From contig JAISXG010000027.1 of the NCBI GenBank assembly GCA_031270605.1, positions 1 through 63,495 on the forward strand: a stretch of DNA of 63,495 nucleotides, given 5' to 3'. Made by a program: the position numbers and the translations under genes. Each line of letters starts with the position of its first letter. Positions within the stretch are counted from its first letter, which is position 1. Below, piece after piece: positions 53,831-63,495 of this stretch. Origin of the DNA: Oscillospiraceae bacterium (GTDB taxonomy: Bacteria; Bacillota; Clostridia; Oscillospirales; Acutalibacteraceae). Under the pieces are notes generated by a model that worked only from the letters and a program-made list of their open reading frames with translations, searched no databases and had not been told where the DNA came from.

Positions 53831-54244
53831 ATGTACAAAACACTCGTAAACCGTTTGAAGAGCAAAAAACACGGCTTTACCCTGATTGAACTGATCGTTG
53901 TTATCGCGATCCTGGGCATCTTGGCCGCTATCCTTGTTCCCTCCCTTCTGGGCATTGTCAGGGATTCAAGAGAGCGTGTCAACATGACAAATGCTCGCTC
54001 AGTTTATTCTGCGGCACATCAGGCCTTTACGACACTGAGTCTAACAGCTACTCCTGTTGATGCAGGCGAATATGACTCTGTAGATGATGCTGCAGATGCA
54101 TTTATTATCGCAGTAGCTGATAATCTCGGTGCAGGCTTTGATGCCGATACATCATACTCTATTGTAGTCACCGCAGATGGTGTTCAAAGTGTCACATTTA
54201 CTGATGCCGGTGGCGAAGAAGCAGTATTTACAGCCGGAGGCTAA
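53831..54244 (+). CDS. type IV major pilin-like protein
   Basis: 137 residues. Prepilin leader KSKKHG then FTLIELIVVIAILGILAAILVPSLLG, with Gly before the cleavage point, Phe +1 and Glu +5 as required by prepilin peptidase. The rest is a small acidic globular head with no cysteines. GAAAGGAAG ribosome binding site. It is monocistronic, with its own long leader and terminator, and faces away from the pilus assembly operon: typical of a highly expressed major subunit. Confidence 0.88.
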   Translation: MYKTLVNRLKSKKHGFTLIELIVVIAILGILAAILVPSLLGIVRDSRERVNMTNARSVYSAAHQAFTTLSLTATPVDAGEYDSVDDAADAFIIAVADNLGAGFDADTSYSIVVTADGVQSVTFTDAGGEEAVFTAGG

Positions 54245-54269
54245 GTTCGACCTTTTCTAGCATTTATTT

Positions 54270-54304
54270 CCTCGAAGAACACTACGTTCTTCGGGGATTT
54301 TTAT
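54270..54304 (+). terminator. terminator after the pilin gene
   Basis: CCTCGAAGAAC / GTTCTTCGGGG stem, loop ACTAC, then a T run. Confidence 0.8.
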
Positions 54305-54664
54305 ATTATGGCAGAAGAGTGAAAATTAAAGAACACTTCTCAAAAACGCATAAACATTGGCGCCCTTTTCAATTGAACGCTCCCCTTTTGCACTCAAAAC
54401 CAACAGCTCCCATCATCGGCGGGGGGCTGTTATAGCAAGCGTATTCAGCAAATCCAAATCCCTTTGTGCGCCATGAAGACACCACCAATCCTACCCAATC
54501 CAAACCTGAATCGTTTGCACAATATTTGAGCCACCCTTTCGTTGCTGCCCTGACCGCAGCCGTTTTTTTTCACTCGGGGAGCCCGTTTACAGCTCCGCGC
54601 TGTTTGTCGCCACACCCAAGCCCACTGATTCTTCACTCAAAGCATCCCAACATCACAAATTCAA

Positions 54665-54711
54665 CGCAAAAACCGCCCCCGTCACGCTTCTTTTGCGTTT
54701 CGGGGGCGGTT
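54665..54711 (-). terminator. terminator of the leftward pilus operon
   Basis: AACCGCCCCCG (54671-54681) / CGGGGGCGGTT (54701-54711); on the minus strand the stem is followed by TTTTTGCG. Confidence 0.75.
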
Positions 54712-54755
54712 CTGATAAAGCCACAATATCATTTCTCTGCACACCACGGCAAGCG

Positions 54756-55814
54756 TCACCAGATTTTCACGATTGTTATTTGAATCGTGGCAACAATATT
54801 CGAACCATCCTGCGTGGTGGCCCTGACAACAACAGACTTGCTTGTTGCGTTGATTTCTTTCGCTTTTAACAGCCCGTTCTGGCTGATTGAGGCAAGGCTC
54901 GGGTCGTCCACGCTCCACACAAGGCGTTTGTTTTCTGCAGTGGCGGGGTAAACAGTCGCAACAATCTGGCGCTCGCCGCCATTATGCAGCACATAGCTGA
55001 TGGGGTCGGCATAAAGCGTGACCCGCTCAACCAGCTGCGGCTGGTTGCTGATGGTGATTGTCTTGCTGCCGGATTTGTTCGTGCCGTCCACCGTTGTGCC
55101 AGTCACCGTGACTATGCCGTTTCGAATGGGGGTCAGCACCCCGTCCTGTGAGATTGTAGCGATATTTGTATTGTCTACAGACCACGCCACGCCCCTGTTT
55201 GTGGCGTTGGGAGGGAACACTGTGGCCTTCATTTGTAAAGTCTGCCGCTTCACTGTTATAAACGCGCTTGAAGCCGTCACCACAACACTCTCCACCATCC
55301 TTTGCGTGTTGCGATAAATCACATAATTGCCCTGTGAGAGGCCTGAAATGTTGTTATCATTCAAATTACTCACAAAAAACGAAACATCTGTGTCATACAG
55401 GCGCTCGCTGTCGCTATAAACCGCAAGCTTTGCCTGAACGACCTTATCATTGACCGCTGAAAACGAGAGCGTATAAGTATAGCCCGTGATGCCCCCGTCG
55501 TCAGAAAACGGGCCGGAGTAGCTCCTGTCATCGCGCCACAGCTTGCCGTCCTTGACATACAAGCACACATAGTCACCGTTCAACTGCCCGGGCGGGCTGT
55601 TCGTGATTTCAAGCTCGCTCGCAAAACGCAGCTCTGCTTCAAGAAAGTCGAGCTTGGTTCGGGCAAGCTGCTGGGCGTCCTCCGCAATACCCGATTTGCT
55701 GCCCACTCTTGAAACAAGCTGCAACACAAAGATGCTTGCCACAAAAATCAGTGAGGCAAGCCCCATGGCGACTACAAGCTCAACGAGCGTGAACCCCCTT
55801 TTTTTCTTGATCAT
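54756..55814 (-). CDS. prepilin-like protein with two Ig-like (BIG2) domains
   Basis: 352 residues from ATG 55814 (GGCGAGGGA upstream; the longer frame to 55868 lacks a signal). Prepilin leader MIKKKRG then FTLVELVVAMGLASLIFVASIFVLQL. A PulJ/ComGF-like beta region occupies about 40-175. Then two ~85-residue BIG2 domains, each with the signature A-T-V-x-P-x-x-A-x-N-x-x-(V/L)-x-W-S-V-D and ISQ-(D/N)-G-L/V. An unusually large minor pilin; the Ig-like domains are likely displayed at the pilus tip or surface. Last gene of the pilus operon. Confidence 0.82.
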   Translation of the reverse strand: MIKKKRGFTLVELVVAMGLASLIFVASIFVLQLVSRVGSKSGIAEDAQQLARTKLDFLEAELRFASELEITNSPPGQLNGDYVCLYVKDGKLWRDDRSYSGPFSDDGGITGYTYTLSFSAVNDKVVQAKLAVYSDSERLYDTDVSFFVSNLNDNNISGLSQGNYVIYRNTQRMVESVVVTASSAFITVKRQTLQMKATVFPPNATNRGVAWSVDNTNIATISQDGVLTPIRNGIVTVTGTTVDGTNKSGSKTITISNQPQLVERVTLYADPISYVLHNGGERQIVATVYPATAENKRLVWSVDDPSLASISQNGLLKAKEINATSKSVVVRATTQDGSNIVATIQITIVKIW

Positions 55815-55824
55815 ATCCCTCGCC

Positions 55825-56172
55825 TCACTTTGGGTCAAAGTAGAAAAACGCGGCGTCCTCATCCTCATCCGAGCCTTTCACATAGCTGCCGTCCGCGGCC
55901 ACGCGCTGCCCGTTGAAATCAATGACAAATTCCCCGCTGTTTTCAGAAATCTGCGATTCACCCGAAAAGGTGCCGCCAAAGCCTTTTTCGATTTGCCCCG
56001 CGGCGTCTGCGTCCTGCTTTTGCAGGCTGCCGTTGTTTTGAATGGATTGCAGCGAAACCATGTAAACCGAAAACAGCAAAACAACAATCATGGAAAGCAA
56101 AGCGAGGCTCACAAGCACCTCGACCAAAGAGAGGCCCCTTTTTTGCGTTATGAGCTGTTTGAACCTGTTCAT
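55825..56172 (-). CDS. prepilin-like protein (minor pilin)
   Basis: 115 residues. Leader NRFKQLITQKRG followed by LSLVEVLVSLALLSMIVVLLFSVYMV: Glu +5 is present and Leu replaces Phe at +1. Short acidic head ending SDEDEDAAFFYFDPK. Ends 10 bases before the BIG2 pilin start. GAAAGGGGA ribosome binding site. Confidence 0.8.
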   Translation of the reverse strand: MNRFKQLITQKRGLSLVEVLVSLALLSMIVVLLFSVYMVSLQSIQNNGSLQKQDADAAGQIEKGFGGTFSGESQISENSGEFVIDFNGQRVAADGSYVKGSDEDEDAAFFYFDPK

Positions 56173-56212
56173 GCACCTGTCCCCTTTCTGAAAACGGCAG
56201 AAATGCGCGGCA

Positions 56213-58024
56213 TTATTTTTCGCCCCAGCTGCCGATCTCCCAGCTTATGCCCGTGCCCTCAGTGCTGCCGGGAATTTCAAGGAACGCGACCTTGGAGTCT
56301 TCAAGCCCGGGCGGCTTGCTGTAATGGAAGGTGGCGTCGCCGTCGGCTTTCAGGTTCTTCACAATGCACACACCGATAAATTTATAGGTCACAAGCGGCG
56401 AACCGCTTACATCCAGCTTGCCCTTGGGCATATATACGCAGGCGTCCAGTTCTGAGTTGCTGCTAAGTGTGATGGTTTGCCCTGCGTCGCCGATGATATA
56501 CAGGCGGGGGTTCGTCCCCCGAACATCCATGCCCATATATTGATTGGCGGAAAGCGTAAAAGAGGAGGCACCCGTCATAAAAATATAAACATTATGATTG
56601 TTGCCGCTTTTCACTTCAAAGTTGACGCCGTTGCCCGGATTAAAAGCGACGTTATCAATCAACAAACAAATGTCGCTATTTGTAGCGTCAATCTGAAGCG
56701 TACTGGGAACACCATTGACCCAGGGGAGTTGGCCGATTGCATTAACTGTTGCCTGTGTGATTTTTCCACTCTTGGAAATTACCTTCGTTTGAATTGTTTC
56801 TGCAGTAATTTCTTTATAAAGATCGGACATTTCGCTTTGCGAGGGCGGCGAAAGCACAGGCAGGGCGGGCGGCACAAAGAGCGATTCGTCAATTTCGGGA
56901 ATCGCATCAAACTCATAATTACTGCTCAGCTTTGAATTACCACCCAGAATAAGCGCATTAACATCACTGACCCACGTTGGGTATGTAAGGGATGAACCTC
57001 CATAAGAAAGCTTTTTGAGAATTTGGCCTGACTGACCCGACAACGCCACATTGCCTCCAATAACCGCATTGCCATAGACCGAGGTAGCCCAGTTGTCTGT
57101 TGCAGTCAAACTGCCGGCCGCATAAAGATTACCGGAATTGCCGGGATCACTGCTTGATGTTTTTATCCCCGCACCACCACTCAGTGTGATATCGCCACCC
57201 ATTGACAGGTTACCGTATACGCAAGCACCGCCGCCATTCATCCTCATATTCCCCTGCAACTGCACATTGCCATCGACATGACCGCTGCCAGATAAAGACA
57301 TATCTCCACCGTCAACCAACACGTTCCCAGTCACAGAAGCGCTGCCGCTCATATCCAGAGAGCCTTTCACAAACAAGTCACCCATGACTTTCTCGCTGTT
57401 TGCCATAGTAAGATTCCCCAGAATGAAAGACCCCTGTGTTGCTGTCAGCTTTGCGTTGCCGGAAAAGACGGAGCTGTCTCTTGCAACAAAGCGTCCGGCA
57501 ATATCGCTATCTGCACTAAAAGAAAACTGGCCGTCAATATAAACATTGCCGACCACCTTTTGCAGGCGTTTGATTTCGGTCGCGTCGCCGTTGACATAAA
57601 TCACGTTATCCGCGGGAATGATGCCGTTCAGCGAAGCTCCCGAAGAGCGCACCAGATAGGCCGTGCTGCTCGCGCGCTGCCCGTTATACTCTGCTGTGGC
57701 CGTCACCTTGAGCCGGTCGTCAGAGGCATATTCGACATCGACCGTGTAGTCGCCCATGTTGGGCAGATTGCCCGTGCCGGAATGCAGCATCAGGCTGTTG
57801 ATCAAGTCTGTATTGGTTGCGTTTTGGGCGATGTAGTCGACGGTCGCGACCACGGCGGATTTTGCGGTGAACTGCGCCTGACGGGCATTGTGCTGAATGG
57901 CGGTGGACTGCGTTGACATGACCGCGAAGGACATGGTCGTGACCGAAATGACCGCCACAATCAGAAAAAAGCACAGCACCCACGCCAAAATATATCCGTC
58001 TTTTTTTCGCAGGAAACGTTTCAC
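56213..58024 (-). CDS. PilX-like minor pilin with repetitive beta-solenoid region
   Basis: 603 residues from the GTG at 58024 (AAGGAGG, nine bases upstream; the GTG at 58033 is inside that signal). N-terminal basic leader and DGYILAWVLCFFLIVAVISVTTMSF resemble PilX N-terminal domains. Residues about 150-330 are short Gly/Ser/Asn repeats of the type G(N/D)(V/L)-x-(V/L)-x-G-x-(M/L)-x-(L/M)SG, as in bactofilins and right-handed beta-solenoids. A C-terminal beta domain ends WEIGSWGEK. Probably a pilus-associated surface component. Confidence 0.72.
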   Translation of the reverse strand: MKRFLRKKDGYILAWVLCFFLIVAVISVTTMSFAVMSTQSTAIQHNARQAQFTAKSAVVATVDYIAQNATNTDLINSLMLHSGTGNLPNMGDYTVDVEYASDDRLKVTATAEYNGQRASSTAYLVRSSGASLNGIIPADNVIYVNGDATEIKRLQKVVGNVYIDGQFSFSADSDIAGRFVARDSSVFSGNAKLTATQGSFILGNLTMANSEKVMGDLFVKGSLDMSGSASVTGNVLVDGGDMSLSGSGHVDGNVQLQGNMRMNGGGACVYGNLSMGGDITLSGGAGIKTSSSDPGNSGNLYAAGSLTATDNWATSVYGNAVIGGNVALSGQSGQILKKLSYGGSSLTYPTWVSDVNALILGGNSKLSSNYEFDAIPEIDESLFVPPALPVLSPPSQSEMSDLYKEITAETIQTKVISKSGKITQATVNAIGQLPWVNGVPSTLQIDATNSDICLLIDNVAFNPGNGVNFEVKSGNNHNVYIFMTGASSFTLSANQYMGMDVRGTNPRLYIIGDAGQTITLSSNSELDACVYMPKGKLDVSGSPLVTYKFIGVCIVKNLKADGDATFHYSKPPGLEDSKVAFLEIPGSTEGTGISWEIGSWGEK

Positions 58025-58081
58025 AAAAAGCACCTCCTTATAACTGACAGAATTAACCGCACAAATTTAAAATTACAAAGG

Positions 58082-58921
58082 TCAGCCGCCAAACGGATTT
58101 GCCCGGCCGTTGCCAAATTGAAGCGAATCTTTTGAAAGCGGGTCGTCGTCTGAAATTTTCTTCAGGCCAAAACACTCGACGGAAATGTTCGCGCGCAAAA
58201 CATTCGCCGCACCCTGCTCCCCCTCCTGCGATTGTGAGGGCTGTGCAATGTTTATGGCCGTGATCCTGACCATTCTGCCGCTATTTTTGATCGCGTCAAG
58301 AAACACGCTGATTGTATCATAGCCCGCGTCAAATTGAATTGTAACATCCATTTTTTCAACCTCACCGCCACCGGCAGGATTGGTCGTTGTATTTTGCGAG
58401 GAATCGTTCTTTTGTGAAGACGGCTCGCTCGCCGCCGCCGAATCGCCCTGGGATTGCGAAGACGGCTCTGTGACCGCGGGCGCGCCGGGCTCTTCTGCTC
58501 CGTTCATAACATTGATGGAAGAGGCCGCGTCTTTTGCCGGGTAAGAAACGGAGTTTTCAACCGGATAAAAAGGCTCAATGGTGGAAACGCTCTTTTCTGA
58601 CATCGCAAAAGAGGTGTAAGAAACACCTACGGAACCTGCTATATCCTCAAAGAAAATTTGCACCTTGTCATTTTCAAGCTCGGGGAAAAACGCTTGATAA
58701 AGCTCGCGAATATCATTCTCTAACTGCGCGTTTGAAACTTCCACAGCCTGTGCGTCCCGCACATTTTCAATCGATTTCTGCCGCTCATCCTCTGCCGACT
58801 GCAATTCTTTTTTTGCGGCTAAAAGCTTGTTATATTGCGGCTCGATCAAAGATTTATAACCGCCGAGAACAATGATCATAAACCCCAGCAGTATAATCAG
58901 ATAACGTTCACGTTTTCTCAT
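58082..58921 (-). CDS. pilO: PilO-like pilus assembly protein
   Basis: 279 residues: a single N-terminal membrane helix (YLIILLGFMIIVLGGYKSLI), a coiled coil (LLAAKKELQSAEDERQKSIENV, in part), two ferredoxin-like halves and a Ser/Gln/Pro-rich linker between them (about 150-185). Starts within the last codons of the PilN-like gene (ATGA overlap). Member of the PilM-PilN-PilO inner membrane alignment complex. Confidence 0.78.
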   Translation of the reverse strand: MRKRERYLIILLGFMIIVLGGYKSLIEPQYNKLLAAKKELQSAEDERQKSIENVRDAQAVEVSNAQLENDIRELYQAFFPELENDKVQIFFEDIAGSVGVSYTSFAMSEKSVSTIEPFYPVENSVSYPAKDAASSINVMNGAEEPGAPAVTEPSSQSQGDSAAASEPSSQKNDSSQNTTTNPAGGGEVEKMDVTIQFDAGYDTISVFLDAIKNSGRMVRITAINIAQPSQSQEGEQGAANVLRANISVECFGLKKISDDDPLSKDSLQFGNGRANPFGG

Positions 58922-59493
58922 TCTTCAACCGCCCCCTCTCCAAACTCACAACTCATCGAAAAAGTATAAATCCCTTCGGCTCCACGCGTAACGCCATTAT
59001 AAGTAATGCCGCTGAAACGCTTTTTAGCCATTAAGGCTTGTTTCAGATAGGCGGGGTCCAGCCGATTTGTGGTGGCACATACAATTTGCAGGCTTTGAGG
59101 ACTCAGGCTGAGGTTTGTGATGGTGGAAGTCTGCGGCATGGATTTTTCTAAATCATTGAACAGGTCTGAGTCAAATATGTTTGATTTTTCAAAATTCTGC
59201 TGGGCATTTTTTATAATACCTTTATAGGAAGACAGCAAGCCTTTCTTTGCGTTGGCGGCGTTCAGTTTTTCCTGCAGCGCCGCAACCTCCGGCAAGGCAA
59301 GCTCTGCCCGAATTCCATCCGCTTGCTTATTCACCTGGATTCGCATTGTGAAAAAGATGCTGAAAATGGATGCCACCGACAAAATCAAACAACAAAACAG
59401 AATAATGATGCCCCGCATGCTTTTTTCGGTGTGCTTGCCCGGGCCGAGCTTATAAGCTTTAAAAAAATTCAGGTCGTTTTTAACAGCTTTCAT
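58918..59493 (-). CDS. pilN: PilN-like pilus assembly protein
   Basis: 191 residues. N-terminal NDLNFFKAYKLG is the short cytoplasmic tail that binds PilM, followed by a membrane helix (IIILFCCLILSVASIFSIFF), a coiled coil (LQEKLNAANAKKGLLSSY) and a small periplasmic-type domain. GAGGTGG ribosome binding site. Overlaps pilO. Confidence 0.8.
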   Translation of the reverse strand: MKAVKNDLNFFKAYKLGPGKHTEKSMRGIIILFCCLILSVASIFSIFFTMRIQVNKQADGIRAELALPEVAALQEKLNAANAKKGLLSSYKGIIKNAQQNFEKSNIFDSDLFNDLEKSMPQTSTITNLSLSPQSLQIVCATTNRLDPAYLKQALMAKKRFSGITYNGVTRGAEGIYTFSMSCEFGEGAVEE

Positions 59494-59505
59494 TTCTAAT
59501 CCACC

Positions 59506-60516
59506 TCATTTTCGAATCAAAGCCCCGGCGGCCACGCAAAGATTGGTCGCCACGACCCCCTTTGGCACGACCACCCGGCCCACGCTCTGGATGCTTTCAA
59601 CCGGAAGGTGCAGGGACTCTGTCAACGCAAGGGCCAAACCGTTTGCGGATGAAATGCCGCCGCAGATATAGATTCTGTCAAACGCTGTCATTTCAGAATT
59701 CATGGAGAGGTACTGCGTGTATTTTTGAATCTCTTCAGACAGGCGATACACAAAATACCGGCATGCCTCGCCCATTCCCGGCTCTTCATAGCCATAGTTC
59801 GGATCAAAATTGATTTTTGACATCAAATCCTTGTTCACATCCAAACGGCTGATGGACGCAATCTCACGCACAAAATCCTGCATTGGAGAAACGTCAGTGC
59901 GGTTAAAGCGGCTCGCACCGCCTGAAAAGCCATAAAAAGAAAGCTTGGAATACCCGATATCCAATACGATAATCGTGCTGTTATTATGACTCTCACCATT
60001 GATGGGAGTGCCGGAAATGAGCCTTGAAATCGCGTCTTCGGGCACGCTCAGCGCATACGGCGTGAGTTTCATCTCTTTCAGCAGCGTGTAGTAGCTCTCA
60101 ACCAACGCCTTGGGAATGGCGCTGGCCGTGACAGCCAGCATATTATCCCCCGTCTTTCCGGTGACAATAAAATCAACCAAAAAACCGTGGTCGTCACGCA
60201 CGATCCGTGACATTTCATTGTTCACAAGCAGCTTGATCTGCGGGAGCTTCACGTCGGGCAGCTTCAACTCCCGAATAATCGCTTCGCTGCTGCTGATCGT
60301 CACAACCGCAGATTTTGACTTCATGTGATTTTTTTTGATGATTTCGTTGATCAGAAAAGAAAGCGCCGCACGGTCCGTTATCGTTCCGTTCTCCACAACA
60401 TCGCTTTCATAGCCTATTTCGTCAAAGGCAGAAATAGTGACCGCATCGCCCCTGAACCTGCCTTCTGCAACACAAACCTTTTTGCTGCCAACATCGATTG
60501 AAATCATTTGGCCCAT
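59506..60516 (-). CDS. pilM: PilM-like actin-fold pilus assembly protein
   Basis: 336 residues from ATG 60516; GAAGG lies nine bases upstream (ATGs at 60525 and 60507 are alternatives). FtsA/actin-like ATPase motifs: ISIDVGSKKVCVAEG (phosphate 1), IIVLDIGYSKLSFYGF (phosphate 2) and IYICGGISSANGLALAL (adenosine). Cytoplasmic partner that clamps the PilN tail. 12 bases before pilN. Confidence 0.85.
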   Translation of the reverse strand: MGQMISIDVGSKKVCVAEGRFRGDAVTISAFDEIGYESDVVENGTITDRAALSFLINEIIKKNHMKSKSAVVTISSSEAIIRELKLPDVKLPQIKLLVNNEMSRIVRDDHGFLVDFIVTGKTGDNMLAVTASAIPKALVESYYTLLKEMKLTPYALSVPEDAISRLISGTPINGESHNNSTIIVLDIGYSKLSFYGFSGGASRFNRTDVSPMQDFVREIASISRLDVNKDLMSKINFDPNYGYEEPGMGEACRYFVYRLSEEIQKYTQYLSMNSEMTAFDRIYICGGISSANGLALALTESLHLPVESIQSVGRVVVPKGVVATNLCVAAGALIRK

Positions 60517-60642
60517 ATGCCCCATCCTTCTTTCCGAGTATCACGAATTAACACAGGTAATCCTTCGGCAAAATACCGCAGCTGCCTCAGGTTTAAAAAA
60601 TACCACCCCTGGCTTTCAGCCTTCACAGGGTCCTTTCAGAAA

Positions 60643-61848
60643 TTACATCTGCAGATTCATCATGCCGTACATCGGCATAATGATAGAAACCACAATAAAA
60701 CCGACAATCATAGCCATTATGATGATCATCAAAGGTTCGAGAAGCCCCACAAGCTTTGTAACGGCGTTATCGGCCTCTTCATCATAAAAGCCCGCGGTTT
60801 TGTTGAGCACATCATCCAGCGTGCCGGACTCCTCGCCGATTGAAATCATTGAAACAAGCATCGCCGGGAACAGGGCGCACTTTTTGATCGCGATAGAAAA
60901 CGATATGCCTTTTTTGATATCATTCGTCATCTCTTCAACATGCCGCTGATAATAGGTGTTGCCAAGAACATTAGACGCAATTTCAAGAGAGCGAATCAGA
61001 GGAATGCCGCTGTGCATCATGGTCGCGAGCGTGCGCGCAAAACGCGAACTGAGAATAATCACGTTCAGCCTGCCAACCTTCGGGGCCGTTGTCTTGAGCT
61101 TGTCCCAATTATAGCGCCCGTCGGGGTTTCTGAGATAGCTCCAGAAAAGCAACAATATCAGAACGGTGATTCCGATATACGCATACCAATACGTTGTCAA
61201 AGAATTGCTGATTCCCACCAAAATTTTCGTGGGCAGCGGGAGCTCTGAGCCGGCGGTGGCGAACATGTCAATGAACACCGGCACAACAAAAATCATCAGC
61301 AAAAATACGACCAAGACGGTCAGCGTCCCCAGAATGATCGGGTACATCATCGCGTTGCGAACCTTATTTTTGGTTTTCATTGTTTTTTCAAAATGGTCGG
61401 CAACGCGTTCCATAACGCGGTCCAGCGAACCGCTGGCCTCGCCGGCCTCGACCATGCTGATCATCAAATCAGGAAATGCGCCCTCCTGCGCGGCCAGGGC
61501 GGCAGAAAACGACTGCCCGCGCTGCACACTTTCATAGACGCGCTTGATGATCGCTTTAAATTTCGGGTTTGTCGCCTGACCGTGCAGGATATCGAGGCTT
61601 TTTATGATGCCCACGCCGGCGACGAGCATGGTGGAAAACTGCCTGCAAAAAACAGTCAGCTCCTTTGTCTTTATTTTCACAGGACCAATGTTGATGGCGC
61701 GCGAACCCATAGAAACCGGTGAAACCTTCAAACAATAAAGCCCGCGCTGAGCAATGATTTTTTTGCAGACTTCCTCATTTTCGGCTTCCATGACGCCGCT
61801 CAGAGTCTGCCCGTTCGCATCCAAAACCGAATAATTGAATTCCGGCAA
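60643..61848 (-). CDS. pilC: PilC/GspF-type inner membrane platform protein
   Basis: About 401 residues from TTG 61848, whose product begins MPEFNYSVLDANGQTLSGVMEAEN like other PilC proteins and which has GGAGTGA eight bases upstream. The frame extends to an ATG at 61899, but that lies only about 10 bases after the expected transcription start. Two GspF domains: FCRQFSTMLVAGVGIIKSLDIL with FPDLMISMVEAGEASGSLDRVMERVADHFEK (in part), and the repeat SRFARTLATMMHSGIPLIRSL with ALFPAMLVSMISIGEESGTLDDVL. Three membrane helices. First gene of the leftward operon; PilB/PilT ATPases and prepilin peptidase are not in the window. Confidence 0.87.
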   Translation of the reverse strand: MPEFNYSVLDANGQTLSGVMEAENEEVCKKIIAQRGLYCLKVSPVSMGSRAINIGPVKIKTKELTVFCRQFSTMLVAGVGIIKSLDILHGQATNPKFKAIIKRVYESVQRGQSFSAALAAQEGAFPDLMISMVEAGEASGSLDRVMERVADHFEKTMKTKNKVRNAMMYPIILGTLTVLVVFLLMIFVVPVFIDMFATAGSELPLPTKILVGISNSLTTYWYAYIGITVLILLLFWSYLRNPDGRYNWDKLKTTAPKVGRLNVIILSSRFARTLATMMHSGIPLIRSLEIASNVLGNTYYQRHVEEMTNDIKKGISFSIAIKKCALFPAMLVSMISIGEESGTLDDVLNKTAGFYDEEADNAVTKLVGLLEPLMIIIMAMIVGFIVVSIIMPMYGMMNLQM

Positions 61849-62118
61849 AATGGTCACTCCAAACTGATAAAATCTTCTAAATGATTCAAAATTTTCCATA
61901 TTATGTATTTGACACTAATTATAATCTAAATAATGTCTAAAGTCAACAAAGATTGTATATTGTCAACAAAAACTCACATAAAATTCAGTCATATCCATTC
62001 AATCTGCATTTCTATATTATTAAATCAGCAATAAGCAGACGATGTATCAATATTTGGAGCAAAAATCTTCTTTTTTGGCCGTTTATAATTATATATTATT
62101 ATATTTTCAAGATATCAA
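61849..62118. other. intergenic region between pilC and glutamine synthetase
   Basis: AT-rich spacer with the pilus operon promoter (61918-61946). A second TTGTTGACA-like element occurs at about 61967. No gene supported. Confidence 0.5.
61918..61946 (-). promoter_or_regulatory. promoter of the pilus assembly operon
   Basis: Minus strand TTGACT (61946-61941), 17-base spacer, TATAAT (61923-61918). Predicted start near 61911, which favours the TTG 61848 start of pilC over ATG 61899. Confidence 0.75.
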
Positions 62119-62162
62119 ACAAAAAAACGCGCGTCCCGGACGTTGCTGGAACACGCGTTTTG
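62119..62162 (-). terminator. terminator of the glutamine synthetase gene
   Basis: Minus strand AAAACGCGTGTTCC / GGGACGCGCGTTTTTTT with a 10-base loop. Confidence 0.75.
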
Positions 62163-62205
62163 CATTTTTCGGTCTATGCTTTCTGCTTCTGAAAAAGATT
62201 CACGC

Positions 62206-63495
<1,290 letters not shown>

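Larger units (their letters stand above)
54245..54755. other. 510-bp intergenic region with hairpins only
   Basis: Holds the pilin terminator (54270-54304), a GC hairpin AACAGC...GCTGTT with GGGGGG/TCCC arms (about 54399-54433), and the terminator of the leftward pilus operon (54665-54711). No supportable gene; the 105-aa frame at 54466-54783 crosses that terminator. Confidence 0.5.

Overview
The window comes from a spore-forming member of the Clostridia, most like an Oscillospiraceae/Ruminococcaceae gut-type genome. Evidence: an alpha/beta-type small acid-soluble spore protein, type III glutamine synthetase, Gram-positive type IV pilus genes, Firmicute-style LexA boxes and strong AGGAGG ribosome binding sites. 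The left ~17 kb is visibly AT-richer than the rest and is prophage; the remainder is chromosome.

Prophage part (1-17.1 kb): a holin, an SOS-regulated Y-family DNA polymerase carrying a one-base frameshift behind two LexA boxes, and a tail module (minor tail protein, tape measure protein, tail endopeptidase/fibre, DUF1617 protein, distal tail protein). The most striking feature is that the tape measure gene is in four pieces separated by three group I introns (3905-4218, 4456-4821, 5146-6851). All three insert directly after a GGU codon. Each has a predicted P1 with a U.G pair at the 5' splice site, a terminal G and a P10-type pairing, and all exons join in frame to give ~2198 residues. Intron 3 also carries a BECR-type nuclease-fold ORF, a structured RNA with a terminator and an antisense zinc-ribbon gene. 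The spliced protein contains a dockerin domain. The prophage appears to end inside the 3' part of the spore protein gene.

Chromosomal part: 17.7-24.3 kb is a small lipopeptide-type operon (Lgt-like membrane protein, acyl-AMP ligase, acyl carrier protein, one C-A-T-TE NRPS module). The A domain reads as serine-specific and the thioesterase has cysteine as its apparent nucleophile, so an N-acyl-serine product, possibly a beta-lactone, can be proposed. A MITE-like element (24.3-24.5 kb) and a 2148-residue secreted repeat protein follow. 31.5-40.9 kb is a leftward purine operon (purE-purM-purN-purO-purH'-purD-purL) in which the two PurH activities come from separate proteins, one of them the archaeal-type PurO. 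41.4-42.9 kb encodes NfeD and an SPFH protein. 43.1-50.3 kb holds an Lrp regulator and a D-amino acid/5-oxoproline operon (D-amino acid transaminase, two D-glutamate cyclase-type proteins, PxpB, PxpC, PxpA, alanine racemase). 50.4-53.1 kb holds two unrecognised genes. 53.5-61.9 kb encodes type IV pilus parts: a major pilin behind a structured, possibly c-di-GMP-sensing, leader and a leftward operon of PilC, PilM, PilN, PilO, PilX-like and two prepilin-like proteins. The window ends inside a type III glutamine synthetase.

No rRNA, tRNA or CRISPR array was seen. All functional calls come from reading translations and motifs by eye; no database search was possible.
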